Shown piece by piece: positions 11,519 through 24,087 of a stretch of DNA of 64,000 nucleotides; position 1 is the first letter of the stretch; each line of letters opens with the position of its first letter. Source of the stretch: Balanoglossus misakiensis (Eukaryota > Hemichordata); the NCBI GenBank assembly GCA_040954595.2, contig CM082583.2:992001-1056000 (forward strand). The letters run 5' to 3'. A program made the position numbers and the translations under genes. The notes beneath the pieces are model-generated. The model worked only from the letters and a program-made list of their open reading frames with translations, had not been told where the DNA came from and searched no databases.

Positions 11519-14387
11519 TACATTATATGCGGTACGCCGATGTCACCTTACCCGGCAGTACTGCAGGCCGTGCCCCCAACTAACGTCGGTGTTTGAAGCG
11601 CCCTGGTTAAATTCGGGCTTTCTCTATAAATTAACAGGCAATAATGCAGTCCTACCCGAACAAATGTCGAGTGTTGACCCGCTGTGACTTTCCCTCTTCG
11701 GTTTGCCCGACTTAGCCAACGTCTTTGTACTAGAGGGTCGGGTCTTTTGCCGAGCCAGGCCGAAGGAAATCCGACTTGATCACCGTTGCTAACGAACGCT
11801 AGTGTCTGTCATGGTGTGCCGGGGTTTTAGTCGAACCAGGCCGTAGGAAATCTGACTTGATCAACGTGGTCAATGTACGCCTGTTTCTGCTCTAGAGTGC
11901 CGGGGCTTCAGCTGATCCAGGCCGTAGGAAACCCGACGTGATTACCGTTGTTAACTTACGCCAGTCTGTGTCCTATATATAGTGCGGGGCATCAGCCGTG
12001 CCAGGCCTAAGGAAATGTGAGTAGATCAATGTGGTCTCTGTACGCGTGTTTCTGCTCTAGAATGCCAGGGCTTTAGCCAAGCCATGCCGTAGGAAATCTG
12101 ACTTGATCAACGTTGCTAACGAACGCTAGTGTCTGTCATAGTGTGCCGGGGTTTTAGTCGAGCCAAGCCGTAGGAGATCTGACTTGATCATCGTGGTCAA
12201 TGTACGCGTGTTTCCGCTCTAAAGTACCGGGGCCTGAGCTAAACCAGGCCGTAGGAAATCCGACGTAATCACCGTTGATAACTTACGCCAGTCTGTGTCA
12301 TATAGAGCCGGTGCACCAGCGGAGTCACGCCGTAGGACATCTGACTTGATCAACGTGGTCAATGTACGCCTGTTTCTGCTCTAGAGTGCCGGGGCTTCAG
12401 CTGAGCCAGGCCGTAGGAAACCCGACGTGATTACCGTTGTTAACTTACGCCAGTCTGTGTCCTATATATAGTGCGGGGCATCAGCCGTGCCAGGCCTAAG
12501 GAAATGTGAGTAGATCAATGTGGTCTCTGTACGCGTGTTTCTGCTCTAGAATGCCAGGGCTTTAGCCAAGCCATGCCGTAGGAAATCTGACTTGATCAAC
12601 GTTGCTAACGAACGCTAGTGTCTGTCATAGTGTGCCGGGGTTTTAGTCGAGCCAAGCCGTAGGAGATCTGACTTGATCATCGTGGTCAATGTACGCGTGT
12701 TTCAACTCTAAAGTGCCGGGGCTTGAGCTAAACCAGGCCGTAGGAAATCCGACGTAATCACCGTTGATAACTTACGCCAGTCTGTGTCATATAGAGCCGG
12801 TGCACCAGCGGAGTCACGCCGTAGGACATCTGACCTGATCAACGTGGTCAATGTACGCCTGTTTCTGCTCTAGAGTGCCGGGGCTTCAGCTGAGCCAGGC
12901 CGTAGGAAACCCGACGTGATTACCGTTGTTAACTTACGCCAGTCTGTGTCCTATATATAGTGCCGGGGCATCAGCTGTGTCAGGCCGAAGGAAATGGGAG
13001 TAGATCAACGTGGTCTCTGTACGCGTGTTTCTGCTCTAGAGTGCCAGGGCTTTAGCCAAGCCATGCCGTAGGAAATCTGACTTGATCAACGTTGCTAACG
13101 AACGCTAGTGTCTGTCATAGTGTGCCGGGGTTTTAGTCGAGCCAAGCCGTAGGAGATCAGACTTGATCAACGTGGTCTCTGTACGCGTGTTTCTGCTCTA
13201 GAGTGCCGGGGCTTTATCCCAGCCATGCCGTAGAAAATCTGACTTGATCACCGTTGCTAACGTGCGCTAGTGTCTGTCATATTGTGACGGAGATTTAGCC
13301 GAGCCAGGCCGTAGAAAAATCGACTTGTTCAACGTTACCAGTGTGCAACTGTTTCTGCTCTAGAGTGTCAGGGTTTTAGCCGACTTATGCTGTAGGAAAT
13401 CTGAGTTGATGAATGGGAATTCAATGTTAAAAAACCTGTGTGGAAAGTGTCTCTACCCTTTTGAAACTAAGAAAATAATTTATTCTTATTCATTTTGTAA
13501 AAATCACAATTTTTCGAAAAAAAGTCGAAAATGGTAATTTTGTCATGGGTGATTCAAATTGTACCGCCTTTTCTGGAATTTGCAGCACTTTTTACAAGAG
13601 AACGACACTTCATGCTCCATAATATTTCCGAAAATGAAGAAAAGAGTTAATTTTTTATGATTTTTTTAAAAATTACCATTTTTGTCAAAATATGGCCAAA
13701 ATGGCTATTTTTTTCTTGAATTCCGTCAATATCTCTGCATTTTTGGAGTGGTCGAAAGTTTTAACATACAATCAACATGTCATATATGATCAGGGCACCA
13801 AATTCGAAGAACAAAGGTTTTTTTTATTTTTTTTTCTAAAAATGACATTTTCAAGGAAAATTTGGTAAAACGCAATTTTGTCTGCAGTGAGCCAAATTGG
13901 CCGTTTTTTTGTGGAATTTGTATCGATATATGTATACGAAGAGCATTCTATACTCCATCAGATTTCCGAAAATGTAGAAAACAGGTATTTTTTGTAATTT
14001 TCAAAAATTTACCATTTTGACCGAATTGTGGCTAAAATTGTTATTTTCGTGTTGAATGCCGCCAGTGTCACTGCTTTTAAAAGTCATTAAAACTTTTAAC
14101 ATACAAGCAATTGTTTATATATGATCAGGTCACCGAATTTAAAGAATAAAGAATGTTTTCCCTAAAAATGACCTTTTTGGTGCAAAAACGAATAAAACGC
14201 AATTTTGTATTAAGTCTGCTCATTCAGAGTGCATTTTTTATAATCAGCACCATTTTTACATATAATGGAAATTTCATACATCATCAGATATCCAAATATG
14301 AAAAAATGATTTAGATTTTAGATGATTGTCCAAAAGTAGCTGATATGTAATAAATATAGTATTGAACCGTTCTGTTCCCCCCCCCCC
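11519..14387 (+). repeat. Satellite unit U6 (2869 bp, expanded GC half)
   Basis: The unit is about 817 bp longer than standard. The extra length is all in the GC-rich half, equals five 163-bp dimers, and includes a block repeated at a 489-bp spacing (TAGGAGATCTGACTTGATCA at 12171 and 12660). Its AT half carries distinct variants (TGTCATGGGTGATTC, GTGTGGAAAGTGTC, GTATACGAAG) shared with U13 and U14. Confidence 0.95.
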
Positions 14388-15520
14388 TACATTAAATGCG
14401 GTACGCCGATGTCAGCTTACCCGTCAGTACTGCAGGCCGTGCCCACAACTAACGTCGGTGTTTGAAACGCCCTGGTTAAATTCGGGCTTTCTCTATAAAT
14501 TGACAGGCAATATTGTAGTCCTACCGGAACAAATGTCGAGTGTTGACCCGCTGTGACTTTCCCTCTTCGGTTTGCCCGACTTAGCCAACGTCTTTGTACT
14601 AGAGTGTCGGGTGTTTTGCAGAGCCAGGCCGAAGGAAATCCGACTTGATCACCGTTGCTAACGAACGCTAGTGTCTGTCATGGTGTGCCGGGGTTTTAGT
14701 CGAGCCAGGCCGTAGGAGATCTGACTTGATCATCGTGGTCAATGTACGCGTGTTTCCGCTCTAAAGTGCCGGGGCTTCAGCTAAACCAGGCCGTAGGAAA
14801 TCCGACGTAATCACCGTTGATAACTTACGCCAGTCTGTGTCATATAGAGCCGGTGCACCAGCCGAGTCACGCCGTAGGAATCTAATTTGATCAACGTGGT
14901 CAATGTACGCCTGTTTCTGCTCTAGAGTGCCGGGGCTTCAGCTGAGCCAGGCCGTAGGAAACCCGACGTGATTACCGTTGTTAACTTACGCCAGTCTGTG
15001 TCCTATATATAGTGCGGGGCATCAGCCGTGCCAGGCCTAAGGAAATGTGAGTAGATCAATGTGGTCTCTGTACGCGTGTTTCTGCTCTAGAATGCCAGGG
15101 CTTTAGCCAAGCCATGCCGTAGGAAATCTGAATTGATCAACGTTGCTAACGAACGCTAGTGTCTGTCATAGTGTGCCGGGGTTTTAGTCGAGCCGCCAGT
15201 GTCACTGCTTTTAAAAGTCATTAAAACTTTTAACATACAAGCAATTGTTTATATATGATCAGGTCACCGAATTTAAAGAATAAAGAATATTTTCCCTAAA
15301 AATGACCTTTTTGGTGCAAAAACGAATAAAACGCAATTTTGTATTAAATCAGCTCATTCAGAGTGCATTTTTTATAATCAGCACCATTTTTACATATAAT
15401 GGAAATTTCATACATCATCAGATATCCAAATATGAAAAAATGATTTAGATTTTAGATGATTGTCCAAAATTAGCTGATATCTAATAAATGTAGTATTGAA
15501 CCGTTCTGTCCCCCCCCCCC
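14388..15520 (+). repeat. Satellite unit U7 (1133 bp, large deletion)
   Basis: The unit is about 0.92 kb short. At about 15191-15197 a GC monomer (TTTTAGTCGAGCC) joins directly to the fourth AT monomer (GCCGCCAGTGTCAC), removing the end of the GC half and the first part of the AT half. The join shares GCC with both parents. Confidence 0.95.
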
Positions 15521-17731
15521 TTACATTATATGCGGTACGCCGATGTCAGCTTACCCATCAGTACTGCAGGCCGTGCCCACAACTAACGTCGGTGTTTGAA
15601 ACGCCCTGGTTAAATTCGGGCTTTCTCTATAAATTGACAGGCAATAATGTAGTCCTACCGGAACAAATGTCGAGTGTTGACCCGCTGTGACTTTCCCCCT
15701 TCGGTTTGCCCGACTTAGCCAACGTCTTTGTACTAGAGTGTCGGGTCTTTTGCAGAGCCAGGCCGAAGGAAATCCGACTTGATCACCGTTGCTAACGAAC
15801 GCTAGTGTCTGTCATGGTGTGCCGGGGTTTTAGTCGAGCCAGGCCGTAGGAGATCTGACTTGATCATCGTGGTCAATGTACGCGTGTTTCCGCTCTAAAG
15901 TGCCGGGGCTTCAGCTAAACCAGGCCGTAGGAAATCCGACGTAATCACCGTTGATAACTTACGCCAGTCTGTGTCATATAGAGCCGGTGTACCAGCCGAG
16001 TCACGCCGTAGGAAATCTTACTTGATCAACGTGGTCAATGTACGCGTGTTTCCGCTCTAAAGTGCCGGGGCTTCAGCTAAACCAGGCCGTAGGAAATCCG
16101 ACGTAATCACCGTTGATAACTTACGCCAGTCTGTGTCATATAGAGCCGGTGCACCAGCCGAGTCACGCCGTAGGAAATCTGACTTGATCAACGTGGTCAA
16201 TGTACGCCTGTTTCTGCTCTAGAGTGCCAGGGCTTTAGCCAAGCCATGCCGTAGAAAATCTGACTTGATCACCGTTGCTAACGAACGCTAGTGTCTGTCA
16301 TAGTGTGCCGGGGTTTTAGTCGAACCAAGCCGTAGGAGATCAGACTTGATCAACGTGGTCTCTGTACGCGTGTTTCTGCTCTAGAGTGCCGGGGCTTTAT
16401 CCAAGCCATGCCGTAGAAAATCTGACTTGATCACCGTTGCTAACGTACGATAGTGTCTGTCATAGTGTGCCGGGGTTTTAGTCGAGCCAAGCCGTAGGAG
16501 ATCAGACTTGATCAACGTGGTCTCTGTACGCGTGTTTCTGCTCTTGAGTGCCGGGGCTTTATCCAACCCATGCCGTAGAAAATCTGACTTGATCACCGTT
16601 GCTAACGTACGCTAGTGTCTGTCATATTGTGACGGAGATTTAGCCGAGCCAGGCCGTAAAAAATCGACTTGTTCAACGTTACCAGTGTGCAACTGTTTCT
16701 GCTCTAGAGTGTCAGGATTTTAGCCGATTTATGCTGTAGGAAATCAGAGTTGATGAACGGGAATTCAATGTTAGAAAACCCGTGTGGTAAGTATCTCTAC
16801 CCGTTTGAAACTAAGAAAAGAATTTATTCTTATTTATTTTGTAAAAAAGACAATTTTTCGAAACAAAGGCGAAAATGGTAATTTTGTCTTGGGTGATTCA
16901 AATTATACCACCTTTTCTGGAATTTGCAGCACTTTTTACAAGAGAACGACACTTCATGCTCCATAATATTTCCGAAAATGAAGAAAAGAGTTAATTTTTT
17001 ATGATTTTTTAAAATTTTACCATTTTTGTCAAAATATGGCCAAAATGGCTATTTTTCTTGAATTCCGTCTATATCTCTGCATTTTTGGAGTGGTCGAGAG
17101 TTTTAACATACAATCAACATGTCATATATGATCAGGGCACCAAATTCGAAGAACAAAGGTTTTTTTATTTTTTTTTCTAAAAATGACATTTTCAAGGAAA
17201 ATTTGGTAAAACGCAATTTTGTCTGCAGTGAGCCAAATTAGACGGTCTTTTGTGGAATTTGTATCGATATATATATACGAAGAGCATTCTATACTCCATC
17301 AGATTTCCGAAAATGTAGAAAACAGGTATTTTCTGTAATTTTCAAAAATTTACCATTTTGACCAAATTGTGGCTAAAATTGTTATTTTCGTGATGAATGC
17401 CGCCAGTGTCACTGCTTTTAAAAGTCATAAAAACTTTTAACATACAAGCAATTGTTTATATATGATCAGGTCACCGAATTAAAAATATAAAGAATGTTTT
17501 GCCTAAAAATGACCTTTTTGGTGCAAAAACGAATAAAACGCAATCTTGTATTAAATCAGTTCATTCAGAGTGCATGTTTTATAATAAGCACCATTTTTAC
17601 ATATAATGGAAATTTCATACATCATCAGATATCCAAATATGAAAAAATGATTTAGATTTTAGATGATTGTCCAAAATTAGCTGATATCTAATAAATGTAG
17701 TATTGAACCGTTCTGTCCCCCCCCCCCCCCC
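15521..17731 (+). repeat. Satellite unit U8 (2211 bp, +1 GC dimer)
   Basis: The unit is 159 bp over standard length, equal to one extra 82-bp dimer. Duplicated GC monomers are visible around 16020-16200 and 16440-16600. The last AT monomer is subfamily III (CAATCTTGTATT, GTTTTATAATAAGC). Confidence 0.95.
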
Positions 17732-19783
17732 TTACATTATATGCGGTACGCCGATGTCAGCTTACCCGGCAGTACTGTAGGCCGTGCCCCCAACAAACGT
17801 CGGTGTTTGAAACGCCCTGGTTAAATTCGGGCTCTCTCTATAAATCGACAGGCAATAATGCAGTCCTACCGGAACAAATGTCGAGTGTTGACCCGCTGCG
17901 ACTTTCCCTCTTCGGTTTGCCCAACTTAGCCAACGTCTTTGTACTAGAGTGTCGGGTCTTTTGCAGAGCCAGGCCGAAGGAAATCCGACTTGATCACCGT
18001 TGCTAACGAACGCTAGTGTCTGTCATGGTGTGCCGGGGTTTTAGTCGAGCCAGGCCGTAGGAGATCTGACTTGATCATCGTGGTCAATGTACGCGTGTTT
18101 CCGCTCTAAAGTGCCGGGGCTTCAGCTAAACCAGGCCGTAGGAAATCCGACGTAATCACCGTTGATAACTTACGCCAGTCTGTGTCATATAGAGCCGGTG
18201 CACCAGCCGAGTCACGCCGTAGGAAATCTGACTTGATCAACGTGGTCAATGTACGCCTGTTTCTGCTCTAGAGTGCCGGGGCTTCAGCTAAGCCAGGCCG
18301 TAGGAAACCCGACGTGATTACAGTTGTTAACTTACGCCAGTCTGTGTCCTATATATAGTGCCGGGGCATCAGCCGTGCCAGGCCGAAGGAAATGTGAGTA
18401 GATCAACGTGGTCTCTGTACGCGTGTTTCTGCTCTAGAGTGTCAGGGCTTTAGCAAAGCCATGCCGTAGGAAATCTGACTTGATCAACGTTGCTAGCGAA
18501 CGCTAGTGTCTGTCATAGTGTGCCGGGGTTTTAATCGAGCCAAGCCGTAGGAGATCAGACTTGATCAACGTGGTCTCTGTACGCGTGTTTCTGCTCTTGA
18601 GTGCCGGGGCTTTATCCAAGCCATGCCGTAGAAAATCTGACTTGATCACCGTTGCTAACGTACGCTAGTGTCTGTCATATTGTGACGGAGATTTAGCCGA
18701 GCCAGGCCGTAAAAAATCGACTTGTTCAACGTTACCAGTGTGCAACTGTTTCTGCTCTAGAGTGTCAGGATTTTAGCCGATTTATGCTGTAGGAAATCAG
18801 AGTTGATGAACGGGAATTCAATGTTAGAAAACCCGTGTGGAAAGTATCTCTACCCGTTTGAAACTAAGAAAAGAATTTATTCTTATTTATTTTGTAAAAA
18901 AGACAATTTTTCGAAACAAAGGCGAAAATGGTAATTTTGTCTTGGGTGATTCAAATTATACCACCTTTTCTGGAATTTGCAGCACTTTTTACAAGAGAAC
19001 GACACTTCATGCTCTATAATATTTCCGAAAATGAAGAAAAGAGTTAATTTTTTATGATTTTTTAAAATTTTACCATTTTTGTCAAAATATGGCCAAAATG
19101 GCTATTTTTTCTTGAATTCCGTCAATATCTCTGCATTTTTGGAGTGGTCGAAACTTATAACATACAATCAACATGTCATATATGATCGGGGCACCAAATT
19201 CGAAGAACAAAGGTTTTTTTATTTTTTTTTCTAAAAATGACATTTTCAAGGAAAATTTGGTAAAACGCAATTTTGTCTGCAGTGAGCCAAATTAGACGGT
19301 CTTTTGTGGAATTTGTATCGATATATACATACGAAGAGCATTCTATACTCCATCAGATTTCCGAAAATGTAGAAAAGGGTATTTTTTGTAATTTTGAAAA
19401 ATTTTCCATTTTGACCAAATTGTGGCTAAAATTGTTATTTTCGTGTTGAATGCCGCCAGTGTCACTGCTTTTAAAAGTCATAAAAACTTTTAACATACAA
19501 GCCATTCTTTATATATGATCAGGTCACCGAATTAAAAAAATAAAGAATGTTTTGCCTAAAAATGACCTTTTAGGTGCAAAAACGAATAAAACGTAATTTT
19601 GTATTAAATCAGTTCATTCAGAGTGCATTTTTTATAATCAGCACCATTTTTACATATAATGGAAATTTCATACATCATCATATATCCAAATATGAAAAAA
19701 TGATTTAGATTTTAGATGATTGTCCAAAATTAGCTGATATCTAATAAATGTAGTATTGAACCGTTCTGTTTCCCCCCCCCCCC
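17732..19783 (+). repeat. Satellite unit U9 (2052 bp)
   Basis: Standard-length unit. Its poly-C-proximal segment has the subfamily III variants (CAACAAACGTCGG, ACTGTAGGCC). Its last AT monomer is a II/III mosaic: TTCATTCAGAG with ATAATCAGC. Confidence 0.95.
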
Positions 19784-22035
19784 TATATTATATGCGGTAC
19801 GCCGATGTCAGCTTACCCGTCAGTACTGCAGGCCGTGCCCCCAACTAACGTCGGTGTTTGTAACGCCCTGGTTAAATTCGGGCTTTCTCTATAAATTGAC
19901 AGGCAATAATGCAGTCCTACCCGAACAAATGTCGAGTGTTGACCCGCTGTGACTTTCCCTCTTCGGTTTGCCCGACTTAGCCAACGTCTTTGTACTAGAG
20001 TGTCGGGTCTTTTGCAGAGCCAGGCCGAAGGAAATCCGACTTGATCACCGTTGCTAACGAACGCTAGTGTCTGTCATGGTGTGCCGGGGTTTTAGTCGAG
20101 CCAGGCCGTAGGAGATATGCCTTGATCATCGTGGTCAATGTACGCGTGTTTCCGCTCTAAAGTGCCGGGGCTTCAGCAAAACCAGGCCGTAGGAAATCCG
20201 ACGTAATCACCGTTGATAACTTACGCCAGTCTGTGTCATATAGAGCCGGTTCACCAGCCGAGTCACGCCGTAGGACATCTGACCTGATCAACGTGGTCAA
20301 TGTACGCCTGTTTCTGCTCTAGAGTGCCGGGGCTTCAGCTGAGCCAGGCCGTAGGAAACCCGACGTGATTACAGTTGTTAACTTACGCCAGTCTGTGTCC
20401 TATATATAGTGCCGGGGCATCAGCCGTGCCAGGCCGAAGGAAATGTTAGTCGATCAACGTGGTCTCTGTACGCGTGTTTCTGCTCTAGAGTGTCAGGGCT
20501 TTAGCAAAGCCATGCCGTAGGAAATCTGACTTGATCAACGTTGCTAACGAACGCTCAATATTTTTAAGCGTAATTTGAAAACATACCTTTTTACTCGGTT
20601 TTATGTGTAACGTGTTCGATTGTGTCCTTTTAACTATTTTTACCAGCCTTGTATTTTTTAATCTACTGTTTTAGCTGTGCACAATGCGCTGAGACGTATG
20701 TGTAGCGCATTTTAAACAATTCTTAATAATAATAATAATAATAATAATAACGCTAGTGTCTGTCATAGTGTGCCGGGGTTTTAGTCGAGCCAAGCCGTAG
20801 GAGATCAGACTTGATCAACGTGGTCTCTGTACGCGTGTTTCTGCTCTAGAGTGCCGGGGCTTTATCCAACCCATGCCGTTGAAAATCTGACTTGATCACC
20901 GTTGCTAACGTACGCTAGTGTCTGTCATATTGTGACGAGATTTAGCCGAGCCAGGCCGTAGAAAAATCGACTTGTTCAACGTTATCAGTGTGCAACTGTT
21001 TCTGCTCTAGAGTGTCAGGGTTTTAGCCGACTTATGCTGTAGGAAATCTGAGTTGATGAACGGGAATTCAATGTTAGAAAACCCGTGTGGAAAGTATCTC
21101 TACCCGTTTGAAACTAAGAAAAGAATTTATTCTTATTTATTTTTTTAAAAAGACAATTTTTCGAAAACAAGTCGAAAATGGTAATTTTGTCTTGGGTGAT
21201 TCAAATTATACCACATTTTCTGGAATTTGCAGCACTTTTTACAAGAGAACGACACTTCATGCTCCATAATATTTCCGAAAATGAAGAAAAGAGTTTATTT
21301 TTTATGATTTTTTACAAATGTACCATTTTGTCAAAATATGGCCAAAATGGCTATTTTTTCTTGAATTCCGTCAATATCTCTGCATTTTTGGAGTGGTCGA
21401 AAGTTTTAACATACAATCAACATGTCATATATGATCAGGGCACCAAATTCGAAGAACGAAGGTTTTTTTATTTTATTTTTCTAAAAATGACATTTTCAAG
21501 AAAAATTTGGTAAAACGCAATTTTGTCTGCAGTGAGCCAAATTAGACGGTCTTTTGTGGAATTTGTATCGATATATATATACGAAGAGCATTCTATACTC
21601 CATCAGATTTCCGAAAATGTAGAAAACAGGTATTTTTTGTAATTTTCAAAAATTTACCATTTTGACCAAATTGTGGTTAAATTGTTATTTTCGTGTTGAA
21701 TGCCGCCAGTGTCACTGCTTTTAAATGTCATAAAAACTTTTAACATGCAAGCAATTGCTTATATATGATCAGGCCACCGAATTAAAAAAAATAAAGAATG
21801 TTTTGCCTAAAAATGACCTTTTTGGTGCAAAAACGAATAAAAAGCAATTTTGTATTAAATCAGCTCATTCAGAGTGCATTTTTTATAATCAGCACCATTT
21901 TTACATATATTGGAAATTTCATACATCATCAGATATCCAAATATGAAAAAATGATTTAGATTTTAGATGATTGTCCAAAATTAGCTGATATCTAATAAAT
22001 GTAGTATTGAACCGTTCTGTCCCACCCCCCCCCCC
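19784..22035 (+). repeat. Satellite unit U10 (2252 bp, carries retroposon)
   Basis: Standard unit plus 199 bp (a 193-bp retroposon and its target duplication). The GC half carries ATGCCGTTGAAAATC and GTGACGAGATTT, and the AT half CCACATTTTCTGG and CAATTGCTTATAT. This combination is shared only with U18 and U23. Confidence 0.95.
20556..20748 (+). mobile_element. 5'-truncated non-LTR retroposon 3' end with (TAA)n tail
   Basis: A 193-bp foreign segment interrupts an 82-bp monomer. It is flanked by a 6-bp target duplication AACGCT (20550-20555 and 20749-20754) and ends in an (AAT)n tail of about 25 bp. Just before the tail is a perfect 8-bp stem (AATGCGCT 20683-20690, AGCGCATT 20704-20711) with a 13-base loop. 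Known families: a 3' stem-loop followed by a short-unit microsatellite is typical of CR1/L2-type LINEs and the SINEs that use their machinery. No reading frame remains. Sister units U18 and U23 have the empty site (for example 41862-41867), so the insertion is later than their divergence. Confidence 0.85.
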
Positions 22036-24087
22036 TACATTATATGCGGTACGCCGATGTCAGCTTACCCGGCAGTACTGCAGGCCGTGCCCCCAAATAA
22101 CGTCGGTGTTTGAAACGCCCTGGTTAAATTCGGGCTTTCTCTATAAATTGACAGGCAATAATGCAGTCCTACCCGAACAAATGTCGAGTGTTGACCCGCT
22201 GTGACTTTCCCTCTTCGGTTTGCCCGACTTAGCCAACGTCTTTGTACTAATGTGTCGGGTCTTTTGCAGAGCCAGGCCGAAGGAAATCCGACTTGATCAC
22301 CGTTGCTAACGAACGCTAGTGTCTGTCATGGTGTGCCGGGGTTTTAGTCGAGCCAGGCCGTAGGAGATCTGACTTGATCATCGTGGTCAATGTACGCGTG
22401 TTTCCGCTCTAAAGTGCCGGGGCTTCAGCTAAACCATGCCGTAGGAAATCCGACGTAATCACCGTTGATAACTTTCGCCAGTCTGTGTCATATAGAGCCG
22501 GTGCACCAGCCGAGTCACGCCGTAGGAAATCTTACTTGATCAACGTGGTCAATGTACGCCTGTTTCTGCTCTAGAGTGCCGGGGCTTCAGCTGAGCCAGG
22601 CCGTGGGAAACCCGACGTGATTACCGTTGTTAACTTACGCCAGTTTGTGTCCTATATATAGTGCCGGGGCATCAGCCGTGCCAGGCCGACGGAAATGTGA
22701 GTAGATCAACGTGGTCTCTGTACGCGTGTTTCTGCTCTAGAGTGCCAGGGCTTTAGCCAAGCCATGCCGTAGGAAATCTGACTTGATCAACGTTGCTAAC
22801 GAACGCTAATGTCTGTCATAGTGTGCCGGGGTTTTAGTCGAGCCAAGCCGTAGGAGATCAGACTTGATCAACGTGGTCTCTGTACGCGTGTTTCTGCTCT
22901 AGAGTGCCGGGGCTTTATCCAACCCATGCCGTAGAAAATCTGACTTGATCACCGTTGCTAACGTACGCTAGTGTCTGTCATATTGTGACGGAGATTTAGC
23001 CGAGCCAGGCCGTAGAAAAATCGACTTGTTCAACGTTACCAGTGTGCAACTGTTTCTGCTCTATAGTGTCAGGGTTTTAGCCGACTTATGCTGTAGGAAA
23101 TCTGAGTTGATGACGGGAATTCAATGTTAGAAAACCCGTGTGGAAAGTATCTCTACCCGTTTGAAACTAAGAAAAGAATTTATTCTTATTTATTTTGTAA
23201 AAAAGACAATTGTTCGAAAAAAAGTCGAAAAATTGCAATTTTGTCTTGGGTGATTCAAATTATACCGCCTTTTCTGGAATTTGCAGCACTTTTTACAAGA
23301 GAACGACACTTCATGCTCCATAATATTTCCGAAAATGAAGAAAAGAGTTTATTTTTTATGATTTGTTAAAAATGTACCATTTTGTCAAAATATGGCCAAA
23401 ATGGCTATTTTTTCTTGAATTCCGTCAATATCTCTGCATTTTTGGAGTGGTCGAAAGTTTTAACATACAATCAACATGTCATATATGATCAGGGCACCAA
23501 ATTCGAAGAACGAAGGTTTTTTTATTTTATTTTTCTAAAAATGACATTTTCAAGAAAAATTTGGTAAAACGCAATTTTGTCTGCAGTGAGCCAAATTAGA
23601 CGGTCTTTTGTGGAATTTGTATCGATATATATATACGAAGAGCATTCTATACTCCATCAGATTTCCGAAAATGTAGAAAACAGGTATTTTTTGTAATTTT
23701 CAAAAATTTACCATTTTGACCAAATTGTGGCTAAAATTGTTATTTTCGTGATGAATGCCGCCAGTGTCACTGCTTTTAAAAGCCATAAAAACTTTTAACA
23801 CACAAGCAATTGTTTATATATGATCAGGTCACTGAATTAAAAATATAAAGAATGTTTTGCCTAAAAATGACCTTTTTGGTGCAAAAACGAATAAAACGCA
23901 ATCTTGTATTAAATCAGTTCATTCAGAGTGCATGTTTTATAATAAGCACCATTTTTACATATAATGGAAATTTCATACATCATCAGATATCCAAATATGA
24001 AAAAATGATTTAGATTTTAGATGATTGTCCAAAATTAGCTGATATCTAATAAATGTAGTATTGAACCGTTCTGTCCCCCCCCCCCCC
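22036..24087 (+). repeat. Satellite unit U11 (2052 bp)
   Basis: Standard length. The poly-C tract before it is interrupted by an A (CCCACCC at 22021). It starts with CAAATAACGTCGG and GTACTAATGTGTCGGG, shared with U13, U19 and U24. Its AT half has the GAAAAATTGCAATTTT variant and a subfamily III last monomer. Confidence 0.95.

Noticed and set aside
20556-20748. tRNA-derived SINE with pol III boxes
   Set aside because: A GTTCGATTG resembles a B box, but there is no A box and the tail structure fits a truncated LINE 3' end better.
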